A DNA stretch of 64,000 bases. It comes from Rhinopomastus cyanomelas (taxonomy: Eukaryota > Chordata > Aves > Bucerotiformes > Rhinopomastidae). Made by a program: the position numbers and the translations under genes. The stretch lies in contig VXBP01003540.1 in NCBI GenBank assembly GCA_013400115.1, forward strand, positions 6,665-70,664, given 5' to 3'. Of the stretch, positions 11,998 through 25,297 are shown piece by piece. A model generated the notes under the pieces. The model ran no database searches. It was not told the origin of the DNA and saw only the letters and a program-made list of their open reading frames with translations. Each line of letters starts with the position of its first letter. Position 1 is the first letter of the stretch.

Positions 11998-12245
11998 CAT
12001 AGAATGATAGAATCATAGACTCATTAGGGATTGGAAGGGCCCTCAAAAGATCATCCAGTCCAATCCCCCTGCCACAGCAGGATCACCTAGACCAAGCCAC
12101 ACAGGAACACATCCAGGCAGGTCTTAAACCTCTCCAGTAAAGGAGACTCCGCAACCTCCCTGAGCAGCCTGTTCCAGTGCTCTGTCACCCTCATTGTGAA
12201 GAAGTTCCTTCTCATATTTATGTGGAATCTCCTATCTCCTGTTCC
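11998..12245 (-). mobile_element. CR1 3' end, minus strand
   Basis: Begins with the reverse complement of the ATTCTRTG tail (11998-12030), followed by the short 3' untranslated region and the last ~70 codons of ORF2, whose 'FLCGLV' end corresponds to 'FLCDLV' in other copies. 5' truncation is near 12245. Sequence is close to the copies at 8550, 26434 and 29901, so they are the same subfamily. Confidence 0.94.
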
Positions 12246-14963
12246 TGTGAGCCCACATGGCAATGGAGGCACTGGGCTCCCAGAGGCATTAGTTTCAGCA
12301 GACAAAGCATGACTGGAGAGTCAATGTCTGTGAGACAAGGTGACAGCTATGGGATGGCAGCTGGGACTGCAATTTTGTTTGTAGGACTCTGATTTCCACT
12401 TGATCTCTCTGTGAGTTTCTCTCTGCTATTTTTCCTTTCTTCAAGGGTGATGCCATGTTTCCAATTCTTCTTTCATCAGGGAGACAGACACAGCTTACAA
12501 GTATAGCCTTGGATTTTTCCAGTATGGACCATGAAGGAGAGAAGAAGTAGCTTAGTGCAGTGCCTTGCTAGTTCAGCTTTGTCCAGCCTTGTGTCCATCT
12601 CGTAGTGCTCTGTGTGTTTATTGGGCAGCAGGAATCAGGACCTAGGATTTAACTGAAACGTTTGATTAACTATTCCTTTCCGACTGAAATGGAACGAGCA
12701 TGCAAATGCCAGTCTGTATTTTATCTTTTCGCACGGACAACGTCGCTACACGCAGAAAAAAAATGACCTGCTGCTGCCAAACGCAAGGGAATGAATTATT
12801 CTGAAGCACTTCTGAGCCTGTCTGTGTCACAGCCTTCTATTTCAGTCCCTGTCATGCACTGTGCCTATCATTCATTACAGTTGATGGGTTGAGGGCAGAA
12901 AGGTGTCTCTCATCTTGCTCTCTGGAGAATTTCATCTTGGTTGTCTCACCTTCAATCACCGCTAATAGCTCTGCTGGCACAAACTCAGGAGGGTCTGTGA
13001 GGAGACAATGAAAATATTTCATAGGGCGTGTTATATTTTAATGGCCAGTTTAAAAAATGAATTTGCTGGAGCACACGAAAGTAAAAATTGCTTAGAGGGA
13101 TTTCTGTTACAAGCCTCTAAATTAACTTTTTTATTGTTATTAATCTTTATGCCCTTTGAATTCTTGTCACTTTTTCTTCCTGTGAACTGCCATAAGGATT
13201 GGCTTGTACTTTGATTAACTAGTGATGATTTATCTGATTAATTTGTTAGGATGATTTACTGTTCAGCAAGTACCACGTTGGAGGAAAGAACTAAAGAGCA
13301 CCAGAGGTTTAGCATTGTATTTCTGTGGGAATCCTACCCAAATTTATCACTGCTCCATCGGGCAGTGCTTGTGGCAGTTGTTCTTGCCGCTGCTCTGGTG
13401 TTCTGCAACAGACTCAGCAGAAGGGTGTGACAGTGCTCGCCGTTTTGGCAGGAGCGCAGCAGGTAACCTGTGTGAGGGTAGAATTGCTGGTCTGCTCTTG
13501 AGGATTTTAGATGGCATTTACTATCGTGTTCTTGCGTAAAAGGGTTCTGTGATGTGACTTTTTTCTGACATCTGTGTGCCACTAAAATATCTATCTGGTA
13601 CAACAGAACTGACACTGTAGTGTGGAAAGTGTCTTTTTAAAAAAACCCTGTGATTAAAAGCATTTATTCTTTTGCTTATTTCATTCCTTGTTGGGTTATT
13701 GTCAGCTATGCCAGTAAGTATGAAGTCACCAGGCATCAATAAATGCTTTTCCTTCTGGAAAACAAGTGAAGAGGAGGTTATGATGCCTTGCTGGAACAAA
13801 TGCAGACATCTCTGTTGATATCATCATAACCAGTAGCTCAGTTTTATTTTTGCATCTATGTGCTGTTGTTTTTTCAGAAGAAGTAACCTGTGAGTGTGCA
13901 AGACCTAGGTCAGAAGGATTCTATTAAAATTCTGTGGTGAGACTAAGGGAAACAGGCTCTGTACCTTACTCCATTCCAGGCTGTCTTTGTCAAGACTAGC
14001 AAATCATCCTGCATGACTCTCGCAAGACACGTCCTTTAGACAAGAGACACCAAACAGGTTGAAGACTGTCATTCCTCCTGCCACACTCTGTTCATAGCCT
14101 CAACTCAGGACACCCGTGACTTGGTGTGATTGTTCTCTTACTATCACAAGGCACGATGGAAATAAAAACAGCATCTGTGTGTCCTATCCAGAGAGGTGCA
14201 TAAAACTTAAACCTGGCTTGAAGAAACTTTGAGTGAATAATTAGGTGACATCAATGACTGAAGTAACAATGTTTTTTTATTTGTTCTGTTTTCTTACAAT
14301 TTTATTGAAACAAATTAGACATTACACGTTGAAGACTTTAATTCCAGTGACTTTGAGTGGTAGCTGTTACGCTTGGTTTTTTCCCCCTGGATCACAAGAT
14401 TAGGATTTGTTTGGGGAAAAAATAGGGCATTTTTACACTAGACTTGATGAAATCATTGTCTGCAAGTGTCAAGACAAAAATGACTCGAAGACAGATGGTC
14501 TTATTATCAGAGGTTTGGTTCAGCAGTCTGGAACTTACAACCAATTTACTTATGTCAAGACATCAAACCTCCTTTTCAGTGAAGACAAGGTGCGACATAG
14601 TAAATGAAATGTGTTTCATCCAGTTTTAGTGATGGCTGTGCTTTGATTAGTTGCACTAACAAGCATTAAAGAAATGATGTTAAATATAGTCGTGGAGAAG
14701 TTTAGATATTAAATGACTCATTTCATGACTAACAGATGTGCCAACTGAACCTTTGTCCTTTGTGCTCTTTCCAAGTGAACTGCTAGTGCTGCGGTGGTTT
14801 TGCTGGCATGGCACCAAAAGCTGTGCTCTGGGAGCACACCTGCTGAGCTTTGGTTGCTCATGGGCTTTTGGCTGCTAGGGGTGCAGAATGAAACTCTCTT
14901 CTCATATATTAAACTCAAGAACCTCAGATATTAGATTTAATTATTAAAAAATATGCAGATTAC
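12246..14963. other. Unique non-coding sequence with a locally CpG-rich, AT-motif-rich part
   Basis: No gene recognised. Around 12655-12775 several CpGs stand out in an otherwise CpG-poor region, followed by AT-rich sequence with homeodomain-like TTAAT and TTATT motifs near 13110-13150. This could be a conserved regulatory element, but conservation cannot be judged from one sequence. Confidence 0.5.
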
Positions 14964-15290
14964 TGAATCACAGAGTGGTAGAGGTTGGAAGGGATCTCTG
15001 GAGATCTAGTTCAAACCCCTCTGCTAAAGCAGGTCCACCTAGAGAAGATCACACAGGCACATGTCTAGATGTGCTTTGAGTGTCTTCCAAAGAGACTCCA
15101 CAACCTCTCTGGGCAACCTGTTCTGGTGCTCTGTTGCCCCCAGAATAAGGAAATTTTTCTTCATGTTCAGATGGAACTTCCTGTGTTCTAGCTTGTGCCC
15201 ATTGCCCTTTGTCCTGTTTCTGGGCACAACTGAAAGGAGACTGGCTCCATTCTCTTGACACCTGCCCTTAGATATTTATAAGCAGTGATT
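14964..15290 (-). mobile_element. Older CR1 3' end, minus strand
   Basis: Reverse-oriented CR1 3' region with a diverged tail ('gaatcacagagtgg') and the ORF2 C-terminal domain (15039-15261 minus; 'RTKGNGHKLEHRKFHLNMKKNF'-like content interrupted by frameshifts). It is more diverged than the 'FLCDLV' copies and ends in 'MCLCDLL', so it is an older or different subfamily. Truncated near 15290. Confidence 0.9.
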
Positions 15291-18200
15291 TATTAACCTC
15301 CTGTTTGGGGCCACAATAGAAAACTAGCAAACATCTTTGAAAAGGTGTTTTTATTTTGAGTTAAAAAAAATACTGCTGTTAGAATTCCTTTTAAGACAAA
15401 GCAATTGAGACACTGAAAATATGAGGCAGCTCTTCTAAATAATTTAATTTTAACAGGTTATGGAATGAAATTCTTTTTTTATGTTGTGTGAATAAAGCCT
15501 TATCTCTGTTACTTTCAGCTGACGTAGAAAACAAGCCCATTCTTTGATAAGTACTGGAAAATGTATAAATAATGTATAAATCTATATTTATCTAGACTTA
15601 GCAGTCATCATTAAATTGTTTTTTCTTGTCATGTGAAGTCTAAAGGAATTTCACTCAAAGCAAGATAGGCAAAGGTTACAATCTCTGGAGAGCACCAGAC
15701 CATCACTTCTAGCATCTTCCACACCTCACATTTCTAATCTCACTAATGGTATCTCACTAGTGCTTATGGAGCTTGTAACAGGAAGCCTGTGCTGGAACAA
15801 GTCCATACTTTGGGGCAGCATGGACAATGCTACTTCTATTCTGGTTCCACTGGAAGGGGCTCAAAATGAGTTATTCCTGTCCTCTTCCATTAAGCATTCC
15901 TCTGCTTAGTAGCATAAATGTAATTAACATTGTGGGCCTCAAGACTCTTTTTAACGGAATTAGATCTCATGACTCACTTGGGCATTATCTGAAGAAAGTC
16001 TCCCAGTACAGAATGACTCAATCACTAAGATTGCTTTCTGGCAGCATGCCAAGTTATTAGGACCTAACGAGCTACCACTCAATCTGATTCAGCAACATCT
16101 TTAATACTTTCTGAACTTACACAGAAGCCTGTTCCAAACCTCTTTTCCTCCAAAAGAAAAAGAACTTAAGGATTTATTTTAGGCATACTCTGCACTCTGA
16201 GATGTCTTACGACATTATTGATCCTTTTAAAGTAATTGCATTTAATTCTGAAACATTTTTCAACATTTCAAGTGATGAAATAATGCATACAAATCAGGAC
16301 AAAGTTCAGGGCTGTGAGGACGTCTCTGAGCACAGGAGGCTGAGACCACTGGTGGTTTCATTTGCTTAGCTGCTTTTCCTTTTTTGTCTCTTGATCCCAA
16401 GACTGAGTAAAAGAATTGGGTCACACTAAATACAGATTTTTCAATCTCCATCATCATATTCAGCTGCTTAGGAAAATATGATGATGAACAGCAAGCTTTC
16501 TTGTAGTAAGTATGCATTTCTAGTATAAGATTGCTATTAATTTTTCCATGGTTTTCATGGCTTTTTGACTCCTGATTCCCTCCTAGATTTCTGTTTTCCA
16601 GTCTGAAGAATCACAGCATATGTAGCCCATCTCCCAAGGGTGATAAAACAACATGTCATCCAAGATTCTGAATACTGGTAGCCTGTAGTCATGGCAGAAA
16701 TACTGGGATTATCCAGACAGGAGCTCATCTTCCAGTGAGAGAGGAAAAACCTGATGATGCTCTCTATGGCCATATTCCTGAGATCAGTCATTTACATCTG
16801 AAATTATAACTGCATACAAAAGGACTAACTTTCGGGTGTGCTGACTTGTTGGTGCTTTACACCAAAGCCAATGGCTTAAAGTGGAAGAGCATGTTCTTGT
16901 ATCTCTGCAGAAGTGTCTAATATGACTTATCCATCCAGTAGTAGATATCTGTTTTTAGAAATGCTGGCCAAGATTTAAAATGTGTTCTTCCGGTTAGAAT
17001 TATTGCCACAACTTGTTATTCTCTCTGGATTAAAAGAAAGCTGATATTTCCTTCTTGTGAAAGGAAGAAGGAATAATTAATAATTAAATTAGCACAATGA
17101 ATCATGATGAAAATAGTTCCTATCAAGTATAAAATTTCTCATGGTGATAAATGCTTAAACAATGTCATTCTTTATATTTGTTCTAGCCTGACGGAGGCAA
17201 ACTCATCCTCATTTATGTAAGTCACCAAGTGCCATGCATTGCTAAGATCACAATGGATAACTGTTGTTGGTCTAAAACAAAGTTGTGTGACACAACACAG
17301 AACTTCATGGAACCTCAGTGGACATGAAAGAAGACAGCGGTATCTATTCAGTAGTTCTGCAAGATCCTTTTCATTGCTGAAAGAGCTTTGCCGTACTTTG
17401 TGGTACTGAAACGCCATCATGTTCTAAAAAGATATTGAATATTTGGCAAAACTTTCTAGACAAGAGATTTTCTTATGGATGTGCTCACCTACAGCTTATG
17501 AATGGAGAGACCTGAAATAAGAGATTCTGCCAACAAACTTAGGTGTTGAGGCCTCTGCTTATCTGATGCTGAAATGGGACCAACATAACAAGTAAACACC
17601 GAGAAAGATTTAAATAGTGACCGTTGCTTAACCGTAGACCCAGATCTGTTGTTCAAGTCAATGAGTGAAAATTCTGTCCTCTCTGAAACAGACAGACACT
17701 ATGACATGGACCTCAGTGGGGCCAGGATAGAATATATGGCCCATAGAATTGCTTGCCTGTAGATAAGGCCCATAATATTCAAAATGTTAAAAAAAAAAAA
17801 GTGTCACTATTATTTCTGATTTATAAAGAAGAAAAAAAAAAGACACAAAGGTAAACAAACTTTTAATTCACAAACTCTGGCTCCCTGAGTGGAGAGGCAC
17901 AGGCATGGTTGTTCAGAACAGGGTCTACAGGAAAACCCATGTATAAAATATTTAGAAACTTCATCAGCTGGCACTGAAAGTGCAAGGAATTATTTGCCTA
18001 ACACGATGTCATTTGTTCTCCTTCATAAATCTAAAAAGTAGGTGGCTGTGGATAAGCAGCCTAATCATATTGCTTTACATGCAGCAGCCATCTGAACACG
18101 CTGCAATGACTGTGCCAAGAGGGTGGTTTAAAGGATTTTACTGACACATTTACAATGTCTTTGCCCACTAGCTGTGGTTAGTTTTATTTCCGACCCCTAT

Positions 18201-19374
18201 TTTGACTTAAATGCTTTTCTTGCAGGGTCCATGATAATTGCATTGGTGTGGAAGCTTCTGGAGTGTTTATTATTTTCTGAACCAATGGGGTTGACGTAAT
18301 GAAACCAGAGTCTTCATTAACTGTGGCGCGTTTGTGCGTATGAGCTGGCATCTCTCCATCAGCCTTCGACAAAATTTTCTGAATTGTTCCTTAACAGAGG
18401 ATTGGACAGGTCAAAAGCCTGCTACTGGCATTCTATTCCTCCAAGGTGTGACTTGGTCCTTGGGACTGTCTTGCTGTAGCCAAACTTCTCATGAACGATG
18501 CTAAATGCTAGTGCTGCTGCTCCATCTGTCCTCCTTTCCACTCTGCTTCCAGTGAAGCAATACAAAGAAAATCTATGCTTCGAGGTAAGTAGAAGAGAGA
18601 TTTAAAAGAAAAATAAAGGAAATATATCTTTCAATTGCCAGGACAGATTCCTTTTTAAAGAAGTGGGCTTGAAAATAAACCTCCATAACAATAACATCCT
18701 CTCACATCTCTGCGCTAATCTTGACTTTCTGAAACATTTAGGCATTTTGCTTTATTTTTTCTGTGCAAATGTGGCATTTGCTAGAGAATTTATTCTTGTG
18801 CCTCTTCAAAAGCTGAACTTTTAAAATCTGAGCAACGCCCATTCAAACTGACATGCACTGCTTTATTAAATTACTTACAGACACTGACAAAGCCCATAAC
18901 TATGAATCTTAATCTTAAGGAGCTCAGTTCTAATATGTACAGGGCTTCCACTGGGTTAGTGCAGACAAAAGATAAAGCAAAAAACTGCCACTCTGTGCAA
19001 GCTAGATGGTGCACAGCAAAGCTCAGCATCAACAAAAGCAGCAGGATTTCTGCTTTAGGCATGCACTCATGGAGTGAAGGCATTTTTATCATCAAGTTAA
19101 GTGTGGATACCAGGGCAAGATCTATTTGAGATGGAATTTTCCTTTCAAGGAAGTGCAATTTCATTTCAGAAGTAGTAGTTTTATTTTTTATCTTAGCAGA
19201 AAAAAGAATGTAACACATTTATAAAGATAATAATAAATTATTGTGACTTATTTTGGATCCTACTTAAGAGCAATTCTACTAACAGAGAAAAGGAATACTT
19301 GATTTGCAGCTATTGTTCAGTCAGAAAAGATGTCTCCTTGTGTGGGACTATCAAGACATATTTGACATCAGATA
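15291..19374. other. Unique non-coding sequence, no gene seen
   Basis: AT-rich DNA. Notable items are a 9-bp inverted repeat with an 8-base loop at 17048-17073 and A runs near 17789-17800 and 17830-17840. At 18871-19218 open frames occur on both strands (115 and 75 codons), neither with a known domain. No repeat family was identified. Confidence 0.55.
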
Positions 19375-20030
19375 CCATAGAATCATTGCATAATCTAGGT
19401 TGAAAATCACCTTTAAAATTATTAATTCCAACCACTGACTTAACTGTACCAAGCCCACCACTAAACCATGTCCCTAAGCTCCACACCTACATGATTTTTA
19501 AACACATCCAGGGATGGCAGTTCAACCGCCTACCTGGACAGCCTGTTCTAATGACTGATAAACCCTTCAATGAAGAATTTTTTTCCTCGTGTTTAGCCTA
19601 AACTTCCCCTGACACAACTTGAGGTAATTTCCTCTTGTCCTATCACTGGTGACTTGGAAGAAGAGACCAACACCCACCTCTCTATAAACCTCCTTTCAGA
19701 TAGTTGTAGGCAGTGATAGGGTCTCACCTCACCCTACTTTTCCTCAGAATAAATAGCTTCAGCTCCCTCAGCCACTCCTTATAAGGTTTGTTCTCTAAAC
19801 CCTTCACTAAGCTTGTTTCCTTTCTTTGCACATGCTCCAGCACCCCAATGTCTATCTTGTAGTGAGGTTTCACAAATCTGAACACAGTACTTGAAGTGTG
19901 GCCTCAGCAGGGCTGAGTACAGGAGGAAAATCACTCCCTGCTCCTGCTGGCCACACTATTTCTGATCTTCTTGTCCACTTGAGCACAGTGCTAGTTCATA
20001 TTTAGCCAGTTGTCAATCAATAGTCTTCAG
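19375..20030 (-). mobile_element. Old CR1 copy, minus strand
   Basis: Starts with a decayed tail and the 'GGTTG...CCAACC' 3' untranslated region read backwards, followed by the C-terminal domain ('CTGTTC...' to 'CTCAGCC' blocks) and back to about the 'SQQCALxxR' region. Many point changes and short deletions show it is old. Frames are closed. Confidence 0.88.
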
Positions 20031-20618
20031 TGAAAATCCATTTATATAAATAAATCCTGGGAGTAATGGCATTATTAATGCTAAGTTGAGATGTAAACAC
20101 TCAGATACCTACTTTCTAGTAAAATCTATGTGTTTTTTTTTAAGTGACAGTAATCTTATTTGTTTTGTATGTGGATAGAGAATTACTACCTAAAACAGAA
20201 GTCAAGCATTACTGAATTCATGTTCACTTGAAGAGAGCTTTTTAAAAGTTTTGTAATAGCCTTCACGATGAAGCCACATGCACTGACCAGCCTCGCAGAT
20301 GCTGCTTCTGGGTTGATCAGTGCGTGCAAGGCACCTTCAATTGTCATCAGGTGGGCTTCCTTCCTACTAGTTCTAGATGGATAAAAATTCCTTTATCTCT
20401 TCACTGTTTTCTTCATTGACTGATGTAAATGGAAATAAGCAAAAACCTTTAGGGAGCATGCGTTTTCAAAACAAGGCGAGTAACTGAAATACGTGTAATA
20501 AGGAATCATTTCCTTTGTGCTTCTTTCTCATTATATAAAACATAGGGAACTGAAGGTGGTTCTGCATTGAGTCTTACATAGCTAAGAATTAGGTGAGATA
20601 AATGCTTGGTGGTGAGAA
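20031..20618. other. Unique non-coding sequence
   Basis: AT-rich spacer between two CR1 copies; nothing recognisable. Confidence 0.55.
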
Positions 20619-20927
20619 TGAAGGGTGGGTGTCAGGAGGATGGAGCCAGACTCTTCTCAGTGCCATCTAGTGATAGGACAAGGACCAATGGTTGTAAGGT
20701 GGAACATATGAGATTCTATGTAAATATGAGAAGGAACTTCTTCACAGAGAGGGTGATGGAGCTCCAGAACAGGCTGCCCAGGGGGCCTGTGGAGTCTCCT
20801 TCTTTGGAGAAGTTTAAAACCTGCCTGCATATATTCTTGAGCGACTTGGTCTAGGTGATGCTTGGACTAGATGATCTTTGAAGGTCCCTTCCAATCCCTA
20901 ATGTTCTGTGGTTCTGTGATTCTGTAA
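20619..20927 (+). mobile_element. CR1 3' end, plus strand
   Basis: 5'-truncated copy beginning at the 'GCQEDGARLFS' region, with an open C-terminal frame (to 20854, ending 'FLSDLV') and a tail of three degenerate units at 20903-20927. About 10 bases of the usual 3' untranslated region (the 'TGCTGTGTCAGGGG' part) are deleted near 20858. Confidence 0.95.
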
Positions 20928-22124
20928 CTGTGTTTTAAATGGGCCAATAGTTATCTATTCCTATGTTTGCGCCATCGGAGATAAGAAGTTTTAGCAAGTT
21001 GAAATTACTTAATGTTAAATTGCCTCTTTGGAAAAAAAAATCCAGCCACACGTGCATTTTCAGGCTCTATGCACCCACAATATTGATATTGTCTAGTGAA
21101 TGTGTTTTATAGATAGACAGTCATTTAGTGTGATTTACAAGTCAATGTGAATTTCCTTTTTCCCTGTTTAACATGAAGACAGTAGCTCAAAGTCACATGC
21201 AGGTTCAGAAGATGCTTGGATACTTCTGTGGCACAGAAGCTGTTATGAAACTTGGCTTCTGGTTAATTCCATTAGAGAATAAGCTTAATTTATTTGATTA
21301 CATTTGCCATTGTGGGGCAATCATGAGCAATTTAGAGGATTAAACTGGAGGTGCACAGAAATGTAAGAAGTGCATTTAGGGCTCTCAAAGTTCGATTCAT
21401 TTGATAAAAGACTGTCTTGTGCCAAATGAACATTGGAGTGTCCTTGTGATTACTTTTCAGCTGTGCGCTGTAATTTCATTATGGTGACCTTGAATGCGGG
21501 GTTGTATCAGTGCCTTACAGGCTGTCTCATCTTGGCTACTCTTCATTCGTCTATGAAGGGTCAAATCTTGCAGTTCTTACTTATTCCTCTCCTACACAAA
21601 ATTCTATGGACATATGGTTTTAATTCACAACAGATTTTGAGCAATAGGTTCATGAAGTATTCAAGTGAGATAGCAACGTTGCCAAATTAAATAATACAAT
21701 GGCTTTATGTTTGTGAATTTTGGATTGACCTCTGCATACCACAGGCCGGAGGGCAATGCTATTTTGGAAGATTTCTTTTCTGTTACCCAAAGTGAGACAA
21801 GGGTACATCTGCTCTTTAAGACACTCTCCAGCAGTCCTGTTTTGCTGCAAACTTTATGGCATTGTTGGTGCTACATGGCTTTCTGAGCAAAAGAGAAGGC
21901 ACTTAAGCATTTATCTTACATCTGTGATCCATGACTTTGTTGCGAGTCATATCTTGTAGTTTCATATTTTCAGAAAGATACTATTTTGTGTCCCATTTAT
22001 AAATGAATCTGTAGTTTGCTGTGAGCCCATAAATTATGTAGTAATATGCTGCACAGTCTGTAGGAACTTTTTCCATTCTCTTTTTTGAAAATTAAATTTG
22101 AAAAGTATGGTATTATTAAAATGC
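20928..22124. other. Unique non-coding sequence, possible conserved element
   Basis: No gene recognised. The part around 21270-21350 is rich in TTAAT and ATTA motifs and has the look of a conserved non-coding element, which is only an impression. Confidence 0.45.
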
Positions 22125-23430
22125 TGTGGTGGGTTCAAGACCGCAAGTAGACAGAAGGAAATGCAGCTACATCTTGATGAGAATTTGAATTTGCCAGACA
22201 GTGGGCAGCTTAGGAAAATGAAAGGGGTTTATAAATCTACAACTATATACAGAAAGAAGAAAAAGATTAAGCAAGTTAGTGCACACAAACCAGAAACTCC
22301 ATCACAAATGTCATCATATATTGTGAGACAAATACAATGGGAGATTACTACTCTATTGGTCTTTGGGTTTTTACATTAGAGTCCTGGGAAAAGCATGTTG
22401 GTCAAGCAGAGAGGGGTACTCCACGCTCTTTTCTTGCATTCTGAGAGACTTGTCATGAGTCACGCTCCATGGTCTGCAGACGCTGAACCCTCTGCTGTTC
22501 CAAACTGGCCAACTCTTCAATTCTTCACCATAGCTTGTCTGGCAAAATGCTGATCCGACTGGCCAGATTCCTCAGAGCCTGGACTATATCCCTTGATGTA
22601 GGAAACATGCCTTTTAAAAAGAACACAGTCTCCTTTCTCACCAAACATTTAAGGATTCTCTAGTCCTTCTGCTTCTTTCCGAACAGACCATTCAGCTAAG
22701 CACAAAGGAATTCTCAGATGCCTCTCCCGAGCCTTCACTCCCCAATACTCGAGCATCCTCAGCTTTTCTCAGTGGCAGAAATGATAGCCCCTCTTCCTGC
22801 TGATTCGTGGCTAAAAATGGTGATGACCGAAAGGCTGCATCAGCAGGGGGCCTCCCCTAGCCACAAAATGGCTGAGAGAGAGTTCCCCTCCCAGGGCTCA
22901 CTCTCTCTGACTCTCCCTCTCTCTTTCTCTCTCTCCTCTCTTCTGTTTTTGGTTACAGGGGAAAGGGGAGTATTTTTCAGCTCACCACAGGTGGCTGGAT
23001 GCAGTCCTGGCTCACTTCATGCAGGGAGGAATTGGCACTCAATGGTTCTTCCTACACCCGGCTGCCTCAGAAGGCAAGTGGGAGAAGGGCTTTCCATTGA
23101 CACGGCACAGAGTCTCTGCCGGCATGCTCTGCTGGCACTGGGGCCTGCCATTCCAACTCGAGGCTGGGGCCAGGCTGGGCTGCATTGGGGCCTGCTTCTT
23201 GGCCCACCTTCCTCCAGCAGAAGGGGCCTGGGAGGCAGCCACTGCTTCCAGCAGGAGAGGGACCTGTGTCTGCAGATCCCGCCACATCCCATCCCATCCC
23301 ACCCCACACCCAGAAGTGGGAGGAGAAGACAGAGCCCTGTCAATGTGTTGGGGGAAAGCTCCCAGAGGAAAAAGGGGGGTGGGCTGATCACTTAGTCTAA
23401 CCTTTTGCCCACCCCTCCCAGTTCAGGTCA
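22125..23430 (+). mobile_element. LTR-like repeat, probably a solo LTR of an endogenous retrovirus
   Basis: Begins TGTGGTGGGTTCAAGAC, and its first ~240 bases match the copy at 43196 base for base over long runs (for example 'AGTGCACACAAAC' and 'AATACAATGGGAGAT'). Avian retroviral LTRs commonly start TGTGGTGGGTT and can exceed 1 kb. The body is GC-richer than the flanks, with a pyrimidine tract at 22899-22950 and a CATCC-like tract at 23284-23312. The right boundary is a guess; it may end in 'TCA' near 23430. No target-site duplication or internal retroviral gene was found. The 225-codon frame at 22718-23395 matches nothing I know. Confidence 0.5.
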
Positions 23431-25029
23431 TTGGAAGAATTCTCTTAAAGTGAAATGCACATTTTTCTTCATGAAAACACAACTCCACACATAGGAAAAT
23501 TCTGGTAATTTTCAAACCGTAACAAATGCTTCATCATTTGGCTTGGGTGATGCAAATTCCTCTGAGAAGTGGCTATCAGTTTGTACTAGGGAAAGTAAAC
23601 AATTTGCTTGACTTTTCTAATCATCCTAGGGCTTTATTTTTAAGACTATGTTCTTTTTAGCATGCCATCTCTCAGATATTTTTCTCTTTTAAGACAGCAA
23701 ATTTCAAGGAGACACTCTCATCCGTCTTGTCCTGAATCTGACAGAATGCTCTAGAAGGCTGCACTACCTGGTGTTTATAGGGCCAGACTGAATCATTGAT
23801 TTTTTACATGGAAGTCCACATTGCCCTGAAGAAATTGGACTGAAGAAAAGTTAATAATGTAACTATGGCCCTTAGAGATGAACAAAACTTGCTTTATCTG
23901 GCATTTTGTTTTACGTTCTGATTAAATGCCTTTCTTTACCTTGTTTTTGACCTTTTTGTAGCAAAGTATTTGGGAGAAGAATGTCTCAGTTTAAAGTGAT
24001 CAATGAATGGGTTATTGCTGCTTTTACTTATGGTGGAGTAACAAATGGAACAAATACTCAATAATTTGTTTTCTGTGTCAACTCAAATGTTTGACGCTTG
24101 CATCACTGCAACACTTTTGAGGAAGAAACTCGTGCTGGAAGCTGAGTTGTTTTGGAGGGAGATCTGAAACTGTTACTCCCGTATCTCTGTGCACAAATGA
24201 GGCAGTGTACACTTAACTGCTGGTGATTTCTCAAAGTTAAGCAAGGTAGATGATGTTGGTTGGCTGAACCCTATGTGTGATGTACAAATGTGGTTCCCAC
24301 CGGTGCTTTTTAAAAAGCTTGAGTGCTAGATGAAACGGGGAGATGGGTGCCAAGGGTGTGTCTGGGAGTAAAAGGTGGCAATCTTTTCTTGCTTCTAGAG
24401 AAGAACTATTTTATTTACTCAATTAGTTTTCATGCTCCCTGTGTACTACCTGCATATAAAAGTAAAAATGACAAAGCCAGATCACCGGACTTTGATTTTG
24501 CCTGTATATATTTCCTGCTTTAGACTTGTGCAAGTGTCTTCAGTACCTCTGCCCGGGACCAGAGACACTAAAATTGTCCTGCTTGAAGAATCAATTTTAA
24601 ATTCTATGCACACTTTATAAATACACAATTAGTAAAATACAATAAAGAATTCTCTTAAAGTGAATTCCTACTGCCAGAAATTTAATGAACCTGACTCAAT
24701 GTGTTTCTGAAATACTTGATTCAGATTCAGCTGAAGTTCAGAGACTACATGGAATACATGAAGTTTTAGTTCCAGGAGTTAGACTAAAAGATCCATGGCT
24801 CCTTCTGTCTCAAAGATTGATGAGCCTTTAAGGAAGTGTTAGTGAAGAGGGATATTGTCAGCATCACTGGGTGTGCTGGAAATGGTATTACCACAGCTCT
24901 GGTTAGTACTTCAGTGTTATTAGACCTTTCAGCCAAGGAATCTATATGGTTTCAGATGCATGGCTTGGAACAGAAACCTCTCCCCTTTTTCAGTCCCAGC
25001 CACCCCTCTGTGTGATTTGGATGGTGAGA

Positions 25030-25063
25030 GAACTTGCTGATAGGAACTTGCTGATAGGAACTT
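25030..25063. repeat. 14-bp tandem duplication
   Basis: The unit GAACTTGCTGATAG occurs twice in a row and is followed by the start of a third (GAACTT). Confidence 0.95.
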
Positions 25064-25276
25064 TGTGCCATGATGGAGCAGCACGACAGCAGGACTCTGT
25101 CCATCTCCATCAGTAACCTACTGCATGAAAGCCAGTGCCTGTTGCCCGTGAGGTTTGACTCCGTACTATAGAGTTACACGATAAAGGCTCTTTTCTAATT
25201 TTTATAGAGGGCTCCCAGTAGAGACATGGACAAGCATTTCTGGATGTAAAGATCAAATATCACTCGAAGTTGTAAC

Positions 25277-25297
25277 TATATATATATATATATATAT
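25277..25297. repeat. TA dinucleotide microsatellite
   Basis: About ten uninterrupted TA units. Confidence 0.97.

Noticed and set aside
17048..17073. 9-bp inverted repeat that could be a small RNA hairpin
   Set aside because: The stem is too short for a microRNA precursor and several such stems are expected by chance.
18871..19218. Open frames on both strands
   Set aside because: Neither has a domain, and double openness alone is weak evidence. A conserved element is possible but unsupported.
22718..23395. 225-codon open frame
   Set aside because: Lies inside the GC-rich LTR-like repeat. It is proline- and serine-rich with pyrimidine-tract Leu/Ser runs and no domain, and overlapping frames on both strands are also open, as expected for GC-rich non-coding DNA.
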